Source of the DNA: Chryseobacterium sp. ON_d1
GTDB lineage: Bacteria; Bacteroidota; Bacteroidia; Flavobacteriales; Weeksellaceae
Length of the DNA: 64,000 nucleotides
Reading direction: 5' to 3'
NCBI RefSeq assembly: GCF_006829085.1
Contig: NZ_BJTC01000003.1
Location: forward strand, 1-64,000
How positions within the stretch are numbered: the first letter of the stretch is position 1; each line of letters opens with the position of its first letter. A program made the position numbers and the translations under genes. Below the pieces are notes generated by a model that was not told the DNA's origin, did no database searches, and saw only the letters and a program-made list of their open reading frames with translations. This document shows, piece after piece, positions 42,427 to 51,539 of the stretch.

Positions 42427-43077
42427 ATGAAAAAGCGGAACGTTTTCTTGCTGATTTTTGCAGTATTAATCAATATCTGTTGTGGAAATAAATCATTTGA
42501 TCTTTCATCAGTTACATTAGGCGATGATGCGAAGAAGTATGACTTTGAAAACAAAGATTTATTTATGAAAGATGCCGCAAAAGCAGATATCATTCAATAT
42601 TATGCTGATGAAAATAAAGGAGTAACCTACGGAAATATACCCTTAGACAATACGATGGGTACAAGAATTACGGTCTACAAAGGAAAAGTAGGAGCTGTAG
42701 ATACCAATGCTGCAGAAAAATATTCTCTGGAATTTTTAGAAAAAATAGTGAAAAAACATGGAAATCCTACAGCTTCTATCACTGATAAAGCAATCGTAGA
42801 TGCCAAACTTGTAAAGCCAATTTTTGAAAAGCTTAAAAAACTTTCTCCCGAAAAAGTGTCATGGGATCAAAATCAAAAAAATGCCTTTACTTATCCAACT
42901 TCTTTCTTCTGGGATGATGGTAAAAATTATTCCATACTCAGTATCTCCATTGAAGATGACGGAAAAATAAGAAATAAATACATCTCTGTTACTAAAGAGG
43001 CTTATCGTAATAATGCGGTATTTGGGTTAAAATTTCCTGCCCCTCCGGCTTCTCCATGGTATAAGTATATGAATTAA
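42427..43077 (+). CDS. Lipoprotein, unknown
   Basis: 216 residues. Signal LLIFAVLINICCGNKSF with Cys at 19 or 20. The mature part (DNTMGTRITVYKGKVGAVD, SLEFLEKIVKKHGNP, TSFFWDDGKNYSILSISI) resembles the layout of other small envelope lipoproteins that compare a computed value with a stored one; no family recognised. Last in the tight run of genes starting at vgrG; a 91-base gap then follows. Candidate immunity or accessory protein. Confidence 0.65.
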   Translation: MKKRNVFLLIFAVLINICCGNKSFDLSSVTLGDDAKKYDFENKDLFMKDAAKADIIQYYADENKGVTYGNIPLDNTMGTRITVYKGKVGAVDTNAAEKYSLEFLEKIVKKHGNPTASITDKAIVDAKLVKPIFEKLKKLSPEKVSWDQNQKNAFTYPTSFFWDDGKNYSILSISIEDDGKIRNKYISVTKEAYRNNAVFGLKFPAPPASPWYKYMN

Positions 43078-43168
43078 AACAGTCAGTAAGAATATAAAAC
43101 AGTTTCCAGATACTTGAATCCTGTTTTTTCTGTTTTATTATTGATAACCGAACACTAACACTAACATT

Positions 43169-43882
43169 ATGAAAAAACTGAAATATGTATTAATACCAGT
43201 AATCTGCCTGAGTCTTGCATCATGCGGCCGGCAGAAAAATAAAGAAAGTGAGTCTTTGGTTGAAACAGCGGGAAGTACCCAGACTGAACCATTCAATCTT
43301 GCCAAGCTGAAAGCAGGACAAAATATTAATGAAATTTTAAAATCTGCCGGAGCAACAGAAAAAGAAGCTGTACGTACCAATGAAGTTACCCTGATCGGAA
43401 ATGAAAAACTGGCTTTTTCATCAAAAGAATTATTACACTTTAATGGGATAGATCTGGAAGGAAAGAATCATAAAAATACGAATAAAGTCATTTTACATTT
43501 CGGAAAAGTAGATCAGGAAATAGGTCCGCTTGCCAATGAGAAAGAAGACGAATTAGGAATGTATCAGCTTGATATCTATACTGAACAGGAAAAGACAGCA
43601 CTCTTTGCCAACTTAAACAAAACACTTCAGAAACCCACTTTTGATACTATTCATGAAGGTTTTGAATCAGAGGTGAAAGATGATGTGATCATCCAGACTC
43701 ATAATAAGCTCATCCAGGAAGTGGCGATCTGGAGAAATAAAGATATGCTTTACTACTACTGTGAAACCAAAATAGATAACAGACCTGATGAGTACCGCTG
43801 TAACCTCTTTGTGTTCAAAAACAAAGAATGGAAAGACCTTCTGAAAGGATCCGGATATCCATATCTTGATAAAATTCATTGA
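43169..43882 (+). CDS. Lipoprotein, unknown
   Basis: 237 residues. Signal VLIPVICLSLASCGRQKN (Cys20). Mature part is hydrophilic with EPFNLAKLKAGQNINEILKS and VILHFGKVDQEIGPLANEKE; no family recognised. Sizes and signal resemble the previous lipoprotein (and that at 39458), so the three may be distant relatives or functional equivalents in the island. The gene ends the island; a bidirectional hairpin lies 130 bases on. Confidence 0.65.
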   Translation: MKKLKYVLIPVICLSLASCGRQKNKESESLVETAGSTQTEPFNLAKLKAGQNINEILKSAGATEKEAVRTNEVTLIGNEKLAFSSKELLHFNGIDLEGKNHKNTNKVILHFGKVDQEIGPLANEKEDELGMYQLDIYTEQEKTALFANLNKTLQKPTFDTIHEGFESEVKDDVIIQTHNKLIQEVAIWRNKDMLYYYCETKIDNRPDEYRCNLFVFKNKEWKDLLKGSGYPYLDKIH

Positions 43883-44008
43883 ATTAATTTAAAACAAAAA
43901 ATAACACATCCATTTAGTCAAATCAGCCTCCTGATTCCACTTCGCCTTCTAAAATAAAACATTAAAAAAACTTCTGTTCAATCAGGAAAATCTGTGGGAG
44001 TTTAAAAT

Positions 44009-44042
44009 AGAAATGCCGGTCTAAAGAAGACCGGCATTATTT
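44009..44042. terminator. Bidirectional terminator closing the T6SS island
   Basis: ATGCCGGTCT (44013) pairs perfectly with AGACCGGCAT (44028) around a 5-base loop, between convergent genes. Confidence 0.78.
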
Positions 44043-44061
44043 ATAGAAATTAATATTTGAA

Positions 44062-45849
44062 TTATTTTACGAGAAACTGCATTGTAACCTGATCCAGTTT
44101 CAGAATATAAATTCCCTGGCCGAGATTTCTGGTTTTAATAGAATTTCCATTTTTGAAAGGCTGATCGATCGTCTGAAGAACTTTCCCCTGAAGATTATAA
44201 ATTTCAGCTTTCTTTACTTTCTGAAGATCTCCTTTTACAAAAATTTCCTGATTGGTAATTGGATTTGGAGAGATTTTAAAACTGCCGGAAGTCTTTTCTG
44301 TAGCCGTATTTTGAACCATCCTTGCACTTGATCCGGAATAGCATGTCCATGAAAGGTCATCAATAGCCACTCTGTTACTTGTTGAATTGTTAACCAGACT
44401 CACTGTCACGTTTCCGGAAATGTTGATATTGCTGATGGTTGTAGTGGCAACGGAAGCACTGTAAGGAATAGTTCCCACGGTTGTTCCGTTTACTTTTACA
44501 TCAAAAGTGCCGTTAGTTCCTGTAAATTTAAGCTGTGTAGTGACTGTTAAAGAGCCAATACCATTGGCAGAACTGCCGGAAGTTAAAGAGCCGTTTCTTA
44601 CTGTAATAGCTTTATTATTAAGAGTCTGATCCGTTCTTGCATCTGTTGCTGTCCAGGAGATACCTCCATTGCTCCATGACCTGGTCGAATAAGTGGCACT
44701 TGCTGCAGGAATTGTCTCAAAGCTTTCATTGGCACAGCTGGTCGGAGTAGTGCTTCCTGCATTGGTTGTACCAGAAACCGTTGAACTGTTTGATGATGAA
44801 TTTCCAGCCGCATCTTTTGCTACAACATAAAAACTGTAAGTTGTAGAAGGTGCAAGCCCTGAAATTGTTGTTGAAGTGGAGTTTACTGTGGTTTGCAGGT
44901 TTCCGTTCATATACACATTATAGGCAGTTACCCCTACGTTATCTGTAGAAGCACTCCATGCCAGAGAAATGCTGGTGGAAGTCTTTCCTGAAATATTTAC
45001 ACCTGTTACTGTAGTGGGCGCCTGTGTGTCACCTGAAGGCTGTTGGGATCCCCAGATAAGATTTACATAATTAGGATTATCAATAAATGGATTTCTGTTT
45101 CCCTGGTAAGTATAAGAAGCGTTGTTTCTTTTGATCTCAGCCTGTGAAACAGGATCCTGATTGTGCCACGCTAAGAGAACATTAAGTTCCCAGGTCTGCA
45201 GTCCGGGGAATGCAGAACTGCCCAGCATGTCTCCTGACGAAAAACCGGAAAGCTTGCTTTGATAACGGGTTACAAAATAGAAAATCATACGGGCGACATC
45301 GCCTTTAAACTCATCAATCGGCTCAAAAACCGTCCCTGAATATCCCGACGAAGCGGATGTTCCAAGCTTTGATCCGTTCATTGAGGTAAAAGAAGCACTC
45401 CCAACTTTTCCATAAGGATAATTGCTTCTCATGCCATTTACTTTTCCATCTGTAGCTCTGATGAAATGAATGTCCGCAACCATTGGGGATGCCTGGTTAA
45501 AAAGACTTTGAGGAATTACATGCTCTCTGTTGTAACAGTTACCTTCTGTAGAATAAGTACCGCATTGGTCAGTTCCCGGAGTATATTTATAAGGATCAGT
45601 TCCTGAAGGCTTTTCAGAATAAATATCAAGAATGGACCCATCGTTTTCGTAGTCCTTGTCAATATCAGTGGTTTTATAGGCTGTCCATAAACCGTTATAG
45701 CCTTTGTCCTGGTGTCCGTTAGTGATAATACTGCTTAATGCAGTTTTTAAGGCAGCACCACTCAGTCCGTTGGCAGAATTGTAGTATCCGGCAGGGGCCT
45801 GAGCCTGTGCAAGTCCCGCAAATACAGAAAATAAGATGATTTTTTTCAT
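44062..45849 (-). CDS. Secreted endonuclease I with fibronectin type III domain and T9SS signal
   Basis: 595 residues. Signal peptide ending AQAQ; endonuclease I domain (about 20-270) with the characteristic NCYNREHVIPQSLF (catalytic His, metal Asn), DIHFIRATDGKVNGMRSN and DVARMIFYFVTRY; a fibronectin type III domain (about 275-365, TSISLAWSASTDNVGVTAYN); a jelly-roll-like region; and a T9SS type A C-terminal signal (ISPNPITNQEIFVKG to MQFLVK). It degrades extracellular DNA, for nutrition or biofilm turnover. Monocistronic and convergent with the T6SS island. Confidence 0.9.
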   Translation of the reverse strand: MKKIILFSVFAGLAQAQAPAGYYNSANGLSGAALKTALSSIITNGHQDKGYNGLWTAYKTTDIDKDYENDGSILDIYSEKPSGTDPYKYTPGTDQCGTYSTEGNCYNREHVIPQSLFNQASPMVADIHFIRATDGKVNGMRSNYPYGKVGSASFTSMNGSKLGTSASSGYSGTVFEPIDEFKGDVARMIFYFVTRYQSKLSGFSSGDMLGSSAFPGLQTWELNVLLAWHNQDPVSQAEIKRNNASYTYQGNRNPFIDNPNYVNLIWGSQQPSGDTQAPTTVTGVNISGKTSTSISLAWSASTDNVGVTAYNVYMNGNLQTTVNSTSTTISGLAPSTTYSFYVVAKDAAGNSSSNSSTVSGTTNAGSTTPTSCANESFETIPAASATYSTRSWSNGGISWTATDARTDQTLNNKAITVRNGSLTSGSSANGIGSLTVTTQLKFTGTNGTFDVKVNGTTVGTIPYSASVATTTISNINISGNVTVSLVNNSTSNRVAIDDLSWTCYSGSSARMVQNTATEKTSGSFKISPNPITNQEIFVKGDLQKVKKAEIYNLQGKVLQTIDQPFKNGNSIKTRNLGQGIYILKLDQVTMQFLVK

Positions 45850-46025
45850 ATCAATATAAGTTTCAGCAAGAATACCACATTTTTGTGAATAAAAAATTAC
45901 AGAATCGTTAATTTTAAATGTATTGCATGTAATGTCGTGAGAGTTCCTGGATCCGGAATTTTGAGATCGGAGACTCGGATTTTAGAGTTAGATTGTATAT
46001 TTCAATATCTTACAAATTCAACAGA

Positions 46026-46082
46026 CCCGGACTTTAGCCTGATTTATAATAAAGCTTGTTTCACTGGCCTTAGCCAAAATTT
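46026..46082. repeat. Degenerate REP-like half-unit
   Basis: CGGACTTTAGCCTG and, 25 bases on, TGGCCTTAGCCAAAAT keep the spacing of the half-units at 47419 and 55349 but the palindromes have decayed. Confidence 0.5.
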
Positions 46083-46190
46083 AATATTTCCACTCATAAA
46101 AAATCAAAAAACATCCGTTTAAATCAGCATGATCTATGATGAAAGGATCATCAAATGCATTATTTAAATAAGTATAATTTTATAAGACAT

Positions 46191-46216
46191 AAAAAAACCG
46201 GCACAAAATGTACCGG
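46191..46216 (-). terminator. Terminator for the DUF4136 gene
   Basis: Reverse-strand CCGGTACA pairs with TGTGCCGG (one G-T pair), followed by seven T. It lies just beyond the stop at 46239. Confidence 0.75.
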
Positions 46217-46238
46217 CAGATATAATGGATGACTTATT

Positions 46239-46766
46239 TTATTTTCTTTGCGGCGGATAATTTTTCATAATCTCAGCCATGATTTCAGGAATCTGTCTCT
46301 GTTTTGCTTTTGGAGAATCTACAGAAATTCCGCTTCCGATACCCTGCCAAACCAATTTGTTGGTTTTTGCATCAATTAAATCGACAATCAGTGCCCCTTC
46401 GTTATAGTTTGTTGTCCACGTTCTGTTCATGCCAACACCCCATCCGAATGGTCCGCCCCATCCCCACATTCCGTAAGGTGAAGAAGAATTGATATCAGTA
46501 ATCTTTTTATGATTTGCCTTTACGTTGATAATAAGATCAGGGTTTTCTCCGGACTGGAGCCCTCTGCTCTGAAGCTGTCTCGATAGCTCATTCAGCACTC
46601 TGTCTTTATCAATATCATTCAGTTTTAGATCATCAATTCTTATCTTATAGGTTTTGTAAGAATTGAAATTGGCTGTTTCAGCATAGTCTGAGCGTACCTG
46701 AAAAGGGCTACAAGAAGTCAAGCCTAAAGTAGCAGATGCCAACAAAATAAAAATATATTTTTTCAT
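46239..46766 (-). CDS. DUF4136 lipoprotein
   Basis: 175 residues from the ATG at 46766; an in-frame GTG seven codons earlier overlaps the gene before. Lipoprotein signal LLASATLGLTSCSPFQV. Mature part: VRSDYAETANFNSYKTYKIR, LNELSRQLQSRGLQSGENPD, NEGALIVDLIDAKTNKLVWQG and a final IPEIMAEIMKNYPP, the pattern of DUF4136. Function of the family is unknown; outer-membrane lipid anchor expected. One base separates it from the DUF5522 stop, so the two are translationally coupled. Confidence 0.85.
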   Translation of the reverse strand: MKKYIFILLASATLGLTSCSPFQVRSDYAETANFNSYKTYKIRIDDLKLNDIDKDRVLNELSRQLQSRGLQSGENPDLIINVKANHKKITDINSSSPYGMWGWGGPFGWGVGMNRTWTTNYNEGALIVDLIDAKTNKLVWQGIGSGISVDSPKAKQRQIPEIMAEIMKNYPPQRK

Positions 46767-46767
46767 T

Positions 46768-46953
<186 letters not shown>

Positions 46954-46957
46954 TTAA

Positions 46958-47317
46958 ATGCTAGTCAAAAAACTTTTTATATTTGTTACTATGATAATTG
47001 TATGCCAAAAGCCTTTAAAAAGATTAAAAATTAATGGCATTGCTCTCTTTCCCTTTATCTTTATTAGGAAACCCGAAGATAAGGAAAATAATGTATTGAT
47101 CAATCACGAAAAAATCCATTTGCGGCAACAATTGGAAATGCTCATCATTTTCTTTTACATCTTTTATGTTATCGAATACTATTATTGGTTCTTCAAACTC
47201 AAAGATGGTTACCTGGCTTACAGAAGAATCTCTTTTGAAAGAGAAGCTTACGCGAATGAAAACAACCTGAATTATCTCAGAAAAAGAAAATTCTGGAACT
47301 TCAGGAAATACCTTTGA
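46958..47317 (+). CDS. Small HExxH membrane-associated protein (M56-like fragment)
   Basis: 119 residues. After a hydrophobic N-terminus (KKLFIFVTMIIV), KINGIALFPFIFIRKPEDKE leads to VLINHEKIHLRQQLEMLI, in which HEKIH is an HExxH zinc-protease motif; a second hydrophobic stretch (IFFYIFYVIEYYYWFF) and SFEREAYANENN follow, where Glu could be the third ligand. The order recalls a cut-down M56/BlaR1-like or Ste24-like peptidase core. The start is uncertain: an ATG in another frame at 47003 suggests the N-terminus may have drifted. Activity not assured. Confidence 0.65.
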   Translation: MLVKKLFIFVTMIIVCQKPLKRLKINGIALFPFIFIRKPEDKENNVLINHEKIHLRQQLEMLIIFFYIFYVIEYYYWFFKLKDGYLAYRRISFEREAYANENNLNYLRKRKFWNFRKYL

Positions 47318-47418
47318 AATTATAAATTATAAATGATGAGTTGTGTGTTTTCGGGATTCAAGGTTTGGATCAAGGTTTGGGAATCTGGGCTGGGATTTCG
47401 GTTAACGATCACAATATT

Positions 47419-47486
47419 CAATAGGAGCTGGCTTTAGCCCGTTTATCAAAACAATCTAAATTCATCCGGCTTTAGCCAAAACTTAA
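47419..47486. repeat. REP-like half-unit
   Basis: CAATAGGAGCTGGCTTTAGC and CCGTTTATC, then CGGCTTTAGCCAAAACTTA. In reverse complement this is the outer arm plus inner hairpin of the units beside the transposase at 18.5-19.2 kb. Confidence 0.78.
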
Positions 47487-47602
47487 ATTAAATAATCCTT
47501 ATCTTATTATACAAAATTCGTACATATTTAACACGATCATCTGTGTCAATCTGCGTTATCTGTAGGAAAAAAAGAAAACTCACACAACAATAAATCTTTT
47601 CC

Positions 47603-47610
47603 TACTTTTG
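47603..47610 (+). promoter_or_regulatory. -7 box (TACTTTTG)
   Basis: TACTTTTG fits TAnnTTTG, 32 bases before the ATG at 47642. It also argues against a TTG start at 47624, which would leave almost no leader. Confidence 0.45.
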
Positions 47611-47641
47611 TAAAGAATAAACCTTGAGTTGTAAAACTGAA

Positions 47642-48550
47642 ATGCTATTAAAACTTCCCATAGAGCCTGTTCCCATTCAGGAGATTCCCATTGAGAAAAA
47701 TATCAAACTTTTTATTAAAAGGGAAGATCAGATTCATCCGCTGATTTCAGGTAACAAATACTGGAAGCTGTTTTACAATGTTAATAACTATCTCGAAAAA
47801 AATCACGGAAACCCTTATATTATTACTTTTGGAGGAGCTTTTTCCAATCATATCGCTGCGGTTTCAGCAGTAGGAAGCCTGGCAGGTATTCCAACATTGG
47901 GGATTATCAGGGGAGAAGAACTGCAGCATAAATGGCGTGATAATCCAACCTTGCTTTTTGCAAAAAGAAATGGGATGAACCTGAAATTTGTCACCCGTGA
48001 AGAATACCGTCACAAAGAAAAACTGACAGAATTCCTTCAGCAGGAGTTCCCTGAAGCTTTGATAGTTCCTGAAGGAGGAACCAATAAAGAGGCTGTAGAA
48101 GGAGTGAAAATGATGCTCAACGAACAAACAAAAGATTTTGACTATCTTTGCACCGCAGTCGGAACCGGAGGAACCATTGCAGGAATTTCAAAATTTTGTG
48201 AAGATAATCAGAAAGTTATAGGATTTAAAGCCGTTGAGGATGCTTCACTGGAGAATAAAATTTTTGAATTAACTTTAAAGCATAATTTTGATCTAATAGA
48301 TTCATGTTTTGGAGGTTATGGTAAAATAAATGACGGAAACGTCCGTTTTATCAATGATTTCAAAGAAAGGTATGGTATTCCTTTGGAACCGGTTTATACA
48401 GGAAAGATGATGGAGAAGATTTTTGATTTGATCGAAGAAGGGTATTTTCCTGAAAACAGTAAAATCTTGTGCTTTCACACTGGCGGATTGCAGGGAATTG
48501 AGGGTGCTAATTTACTGTTGGAAAAACAGAATAGAAATTTAATTATATAA
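47642..48550 (+). CDS. D-cysteine desulfhydrase / ACC deaminase family enzyme
   Basis: 302 residues from the ATG at 47642. Fold type II PLP enzyme: LFIKREDQIHPLISGNKYWK holds the PLP lysine (GNKYWK), TFGGAFSNHIAAVSAVGS binds the cofactor phosphate side, and CTAVGTGGTIAGISKF is the phosphate loop. The family includes D-cysteine desulfhydrase and 1-aminocyclopropane-1-carboxylate deaminase. Flavobacterial members are mostly annotated as the former; the specificity residues were not resolved. Monocistronic by spacing. Confidence 0.87.
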   Translation: MLLKLPIEPVPIQEIPIEKNIKLFIKREDQIHPLISGNKYWKLFYNVNNYLEKNHGNPYIITFGGAFSNHIAAVSAVGSLAGIPTLGIIRGEELQHKWRDNPTLLFAKRNGMNLKFVTREEYRHKEKLTEFLQQEFPEALIVPEGGTNKEAVEGVKMMLNEQTKDFDYLCTAVGTGGTIAGISKFCEDNQKVIGFKAVEDASLENKIFELTLKHNFDLIDSCFGGYGKINDGNVRFINDFKERYGIPLEPVYTGKMMEKIFDLIEEGYFPENSKILCFHTGGLQGIEGANLLLEKQNRNLII

Positions 48551-48616
48551 GTAAAATTGAAAAACGTGAAACACTTAGTGTTCCATCTTTCATTTTAAAA
48601 CAATAAAAAATATAAG

Positions 48617-49675
48617 ATGAAAAGACTTTTCCTATCCATAAGCCTTTTAGTTTTATCAAAATTTTCAGCCCAGACTTGGGCAACCGAAGATCAGTATATT
48701 CAGAAGTTTGCTAAATATGCCGTAGAAGAAATGGAAAAATATAAGATTCCGGCTTCTATTACCCTTGCCCAGGGATTACTGGAAACAGGGGGCGGGCAGA
48801 GCAGGCTGGCACTGGAAGGTAAAAATCACTTCGGTATAAAATGTAAAGAAGACTGGACCGGTAAAACGATGAAACATACCGATGATGCCCCCAACGAATG
48901 CTTCCGTGTGTATGAAGATCCAAGACAGTCTTATGAGGACCATTCCATATTTTTATCCACCAGAAAATATTATGCTAATCTTTTCAAACTGGATATGAAA
49001 GATTACAGAGCATGGGCTTACGGTTTGAAAAAAGCAGGTTATGCTACCAATCCCCGCTATGCTTCCATTCTTATCACAAAAATTGAAAAGTATAAATTAT
49101 ACGAATACGACAATACCAATTCCAATGAAGTATTGTACGCTGTGTTGAAAATGTATCCTGATCTTAAGGATGACAGAACATTCATGGCTCAGCTGGAGCC
49201 CTCAAAAGCAACCAGAAAAGTTAAAGATCCGGTTACTGTAGAAGTTCCTTATAAACAGACTTCTTATGCACAACAGCAGAAAAGAGTGGAAAGAATCAAA
49301 ACAAAAGCGGAAATTCTGAATTCCATTCTGATCAAAAGCCACCCGAATGACGGACTTAAATATATTGTTATTCCTGAAGACACCGATGTGAAATTCATTG
49401 CCAATAAATTCAAAGTCAGCGAAAGCAGACTGATGAAGTGGAATGAACTGGAAAGTGAAACTTTAAAGAAAAATGACATTGTTTTCCTTGAATCCAAAAA
49501 TTCTACGGGAAATACCGCTACCTATAAAGCAGAATCCGGAGAAGATATGCATGATATCGCTCAAAAATTCGGAATCAAATTAAATAAACTGTATGCTAAA
49601 AACAGGATGGATGAAGGACAACAGCCTTCTCCCGGACAACTGATTTATTTAATAGACAAAAAACCACGAAACTAA
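48617..49675 (+). CDS. Secreted N-acetylglucosaminidase with two LysM domains
   Basis: 352 residues. Signal peptide ending KFSAQ; glucosaminidase domain (about 22-165) with KYKIPASITLAQGLLETGGG (catalytic Glu), LEGKNHFGIKCKEDWTGKT and YATNPRYASILITKIEKYKL; two C-terminal LysM repeats (about 250-295 and 302-348: VIPEDTDVKFIANKFKVSES, AESGEDMHDIAQKFGIKLN) for peptidoglycan binding. It cleaves the glycan strands of the cell wall, for growth, separation or turnover. Periplasmic. Confidence 0.92.
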   Translation: MKRLFLSISLLVLSKFSAQTWATEDQYIQKFAKYAVEEMEKYKIPASITLAQGLLETGGGQSRLALEGKNHFGIKCKEDWTGKTMKHTDDAPNECFRVYEDPRQSYEDHSIFLSTRKYYANLFKLDMKDYRAWAYGLKKAGYATNPRYASILITKIEKYKLYEYDNTNSNEVLYAVLKMYPDLKDDRTFMAQLEPSKATRKVKDPVTVEVPYKQTSYAQQQKRVERIKTKAEILNSILIKSHPNDGLKYIVIPEDTDVKFIANKFKVSESRLMKWNELESETLKKNDIVFLESKNSTGNTATYKAESGEDMHDIAQKFGIKLNKLYAKNRMDEGQQPSPGQLIYLIDKKPRN

Positions 49676-49677
49676 TT

Positions 49678-49685
49678 TAATTTTG
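49678..49685 (+). promoter_or_regulatory. -7 box (TAATTTTG) of hemL
   Basis: TAATTTTG fits TAnnTTTG, 60 bases before the hemL ATG and directly after the glucosaminidase stop codon. Confidence 0.45.
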
Positions 49686-49745
49686 TTGAGAGTGTATCGT
49701 TGACAGTTATATGTTAACAATTACTGTCATCAACAGCTAGTATAT

Positions 49746-51035
49746 ATGAAATATCAGAGAAGTTCGGCTTTATTTGACGAAGCCTACAAATACATTCCGG
49801 GAGGGGTAAACTCTCCGGTAAGAGCATTCAAATCCGTAGGAGGAGTGCCAGTTTTCATGAAATCAGCAAAGGGAGCTTACCTTACTGATGCAGATGACAA
49901 TACATATATTGATTATATCAACTCATGGGGGCCGGCTATTTTAGGACATACCCATCCTGAAGTACTGGAAGAACTGAAGATACAGGCAGAGAAAGGATTT
50001 TCTTTTGGTGCGCCTACCGAACTGGAAACAGAAATTGCAAAATTCATCATTGAAAATGTCCCGAATATCGATCAGATCAGAATGGTTTCTTCAGGAACAG
50101 AAGCATGTATGAGTGCCATCAGACTGGCAAGAGGATATACGGGAAGGGATAAGATTGTAAAATTTGAAGGCTGTTATCACGGACATTCAGACTCATTCCT
50201 GATCAAAGCAGGAAGTGGAGCCGCTACATTTGGAAATCCGAATTCTCCTGGAGTAACAGCAGGAACCGCTAAAGATACATTACTGGCCCGTTATAATGAT
50301 TTTGAACAGGTTGAGGATTTATTCCGTCACAATCAGGGAGAAATTGCAGCGGTAATTATAGAACCAGTTGCAGGAAATATGGGCTGCGTATTGCCAGAAA
50401 ATGATTTCTTACAAAAGTTGAGAAAGATCTGTGATGAAAACGGAGCTTTATTAATCTTTGACGAAGTAATGACCGGTTTCAGATTAGCATTCGGAGGAGC
50501 TCAGGAGCTTTTCAATGTAAAAGCAGACCTGGTAACGTATGGAAAGGTAATCGGTGGGGGACTTCCGGTAGGTGCTTTTGCAGGAAGAAACGAAATTATG
50601 GATCACCTGGCACCCAAAGGTGGTGTTTACCAGGCTGGGACATTAAGTGGAAACCCTTTGGCCATGAGAGCCGGATTAAAAACGCTGCAGCTCATTAAAA
50701 ATGATCCTGAATTTTTCAACAGATTAGAAAAGACAACCGAAACACTGGATTTCGAGATCGGAAAAATTCTGAATGAAAAAGGGATTGCTCACAGAATCAA
50801 CAGAAAAGGTTCTATGATGTCTGTTTTCTTTCATATTAAAAGTGTTTCCAACTTTGATGAGGCTCAGGAAGCCAATCATTCATTGTTCAATAACTTCTTT
50901 CACCAAATGCTTCAGAATGGAGTATATCTTCCGCCAAGCGGCTATGAAACATACTTCATCAGTGATGCCATCAAGGATAAAGAAATTGATATGACCCTTG
51001 AAGCTGTAAGAAAATTTGAATATTCCAATAAGTAA
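49746..51035 (+). CDS. hemL: Glutamate-1-semialdehyde 2,1-aminomutase
   Basis: 429 residues, standard HemL length. [73 protein letters not shown] and [19 protein letters not shown] (with the PLP lysine) are diagnostic. It converts glutamate-1-semialdehyde to 5-aminolevulinate, so this organism makes haem precursors by the C5 pathway. Transcribed alone, with a terminator 10 bases after the stop. Confidence 0.96.
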   Translation: MKYQRSSALFDEAYKYIPGGVNSPVRAFKSVGGVPVFMKSAKGAYLTDADDNTYIDYINSWGPAILGHTHPEVLEELKIQAEKGFSFGAPTELETEIAKFIIENVPNIDQIRMVSSGTEACMSAIRLARGYTGRDKIVKFEGCYHGHSDSFLIKAGSGAATFGNPNSPGVTAGTAKDTLLARYNDFEQVEDLFRHNQGEIAAVIIEPVAGNMGCVLPENDFLQKLRKICDENGALLIFDEVMTGFRLAFGGAQELFNVKADLVTYGKVIGGGLPVGAFAGRNEIMDHLAPKGGVYQAGTLSGNPLAMRAGLKTLQLIKNDPEFFNRLEKTTETLDFEIGKILNEKGIAHRINRKGSMMSVFFHIKSVSNFDEAQEANHSLFNNFFHQMLQNGVYLPPSGYETYFISDAIKDKEIDMTLEAVRKFEYSNK

Positions 51036-51044
51036 ATATACATG

Positions 51045-51072
51045 AAACCGGATTTTACATCCGGTTTTTTTA
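51045..51072 (+). terminator. Terminator of hemL
   Basis: AAACCGGAT (51045) and ATCCGGTTT (51059) form a 9-bp perfect stem with a 5-base loop, then seven T in total. Confidence 0.88.
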
Positions 51073-51104
51073 TGCAGAATGATTTGAATTGGAAAGTCTG
51101 CAGT

Positions 51105-51400
51105 ATAATCTGGATTCCTACGGAATGACAAGGGTGCTGGTAATATTTCCGTTTATCATAAGTAATAGTATTACATCTAAAAAATACACATATAGTTTGT
51201 CACTCCATAGGAGCCTCTGCAACGTAAATAACATAACCTGGATTCCTACGGAATGACAAGGGTGCTGGTAATATTTCCGTTTATCATAAGTAATAGTATT
51301 ACATCTAAAAAATACCCACATAGTTTGTCACTCCGCAGGAGTCTCAGCAGCGTAAAGCAGTATAACCTGGATTCCTACGGAATGACAAGCGTTGCGGGAT
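51105..51400. repeat. 128-bp tandem direct repeat, about 2.3 copies
   Basis: TGGATTCCTACGGAATGACA recurs at 51111, 51239 and 51368 (periods 128 and 129). Copies 1 and 2 match almost base for base through TAATATTTCCGTTTATCATA and ATTACATCTAAAAAATAC to TTTGTCACTCC, then diverge slightly. Within each unit GGATTCCTACGGAATGACAA is imperfectly complementary to TTTGTCACTCCGCAGGAGTC, so each copy can fold into a long hairpin. No coding capacity; the remaining bases to 51494 show nothing else. Confidence 0.85.
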
Positions 51401-51494
51401 ACACTTTGTTGTAGTGCAGAAAGATAAACTTAACATTTAGCAAGTAATCATCACAAAGCATAAATCATACAGATTTTGTAATAAACCATACACT

Positions 51495-51522
51495 TTGTTA
51501 AGAGTTCTTCTTTTTAATTTTG
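51495..51522 (+). promoter_or_regulatory. Promoter (TTG-N17-TAATTTTG)
   Basis: TTG at 51495 and TAATTTTG at 51515-51522 match both elements with 17 bases between, giving a leader of about 10 bases before the ATG at 51540. The TTG could be misread as a start codon. Confidence 0.65.
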
Positions 51523-51539
51523 TCATAAACAGATTGGAA

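Larger units (their letters stand above)
45850..46238. other. Intergenic region with a degenerate REP-like half-unit
   Basis: No gene supported. Holds the repeat at 46026-46082, a G-rich stretch (about 45944-45990: TCCTGGATCCGGAATTTTGA), and the reverse-strand terminator at 46191. Confidence 0.6.
47318..47641. other. Intergenic region with REP-like half-unit and promoter box
   Basis: 324 bases without a gene. Contains a G-rich stretch (47352-47402), the half-unit at 47419-47486, and the -7 box TACTTTTG at 47603-47610. Confidence 0.65.

Noticed and set aside
43083..43145. Terminator between the last two island lipoproteins
   Set aside because: AAAACAG and CTGTTTT could pair but the loop is about 18 bases and the stem is AT-rich; too weak to call.
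51105..51400. Possible CRISPR array
   Set aside because: The period is 128-129 bases with the whole unit repeated, not short repeats with unique spacers, and no cas genes are present.
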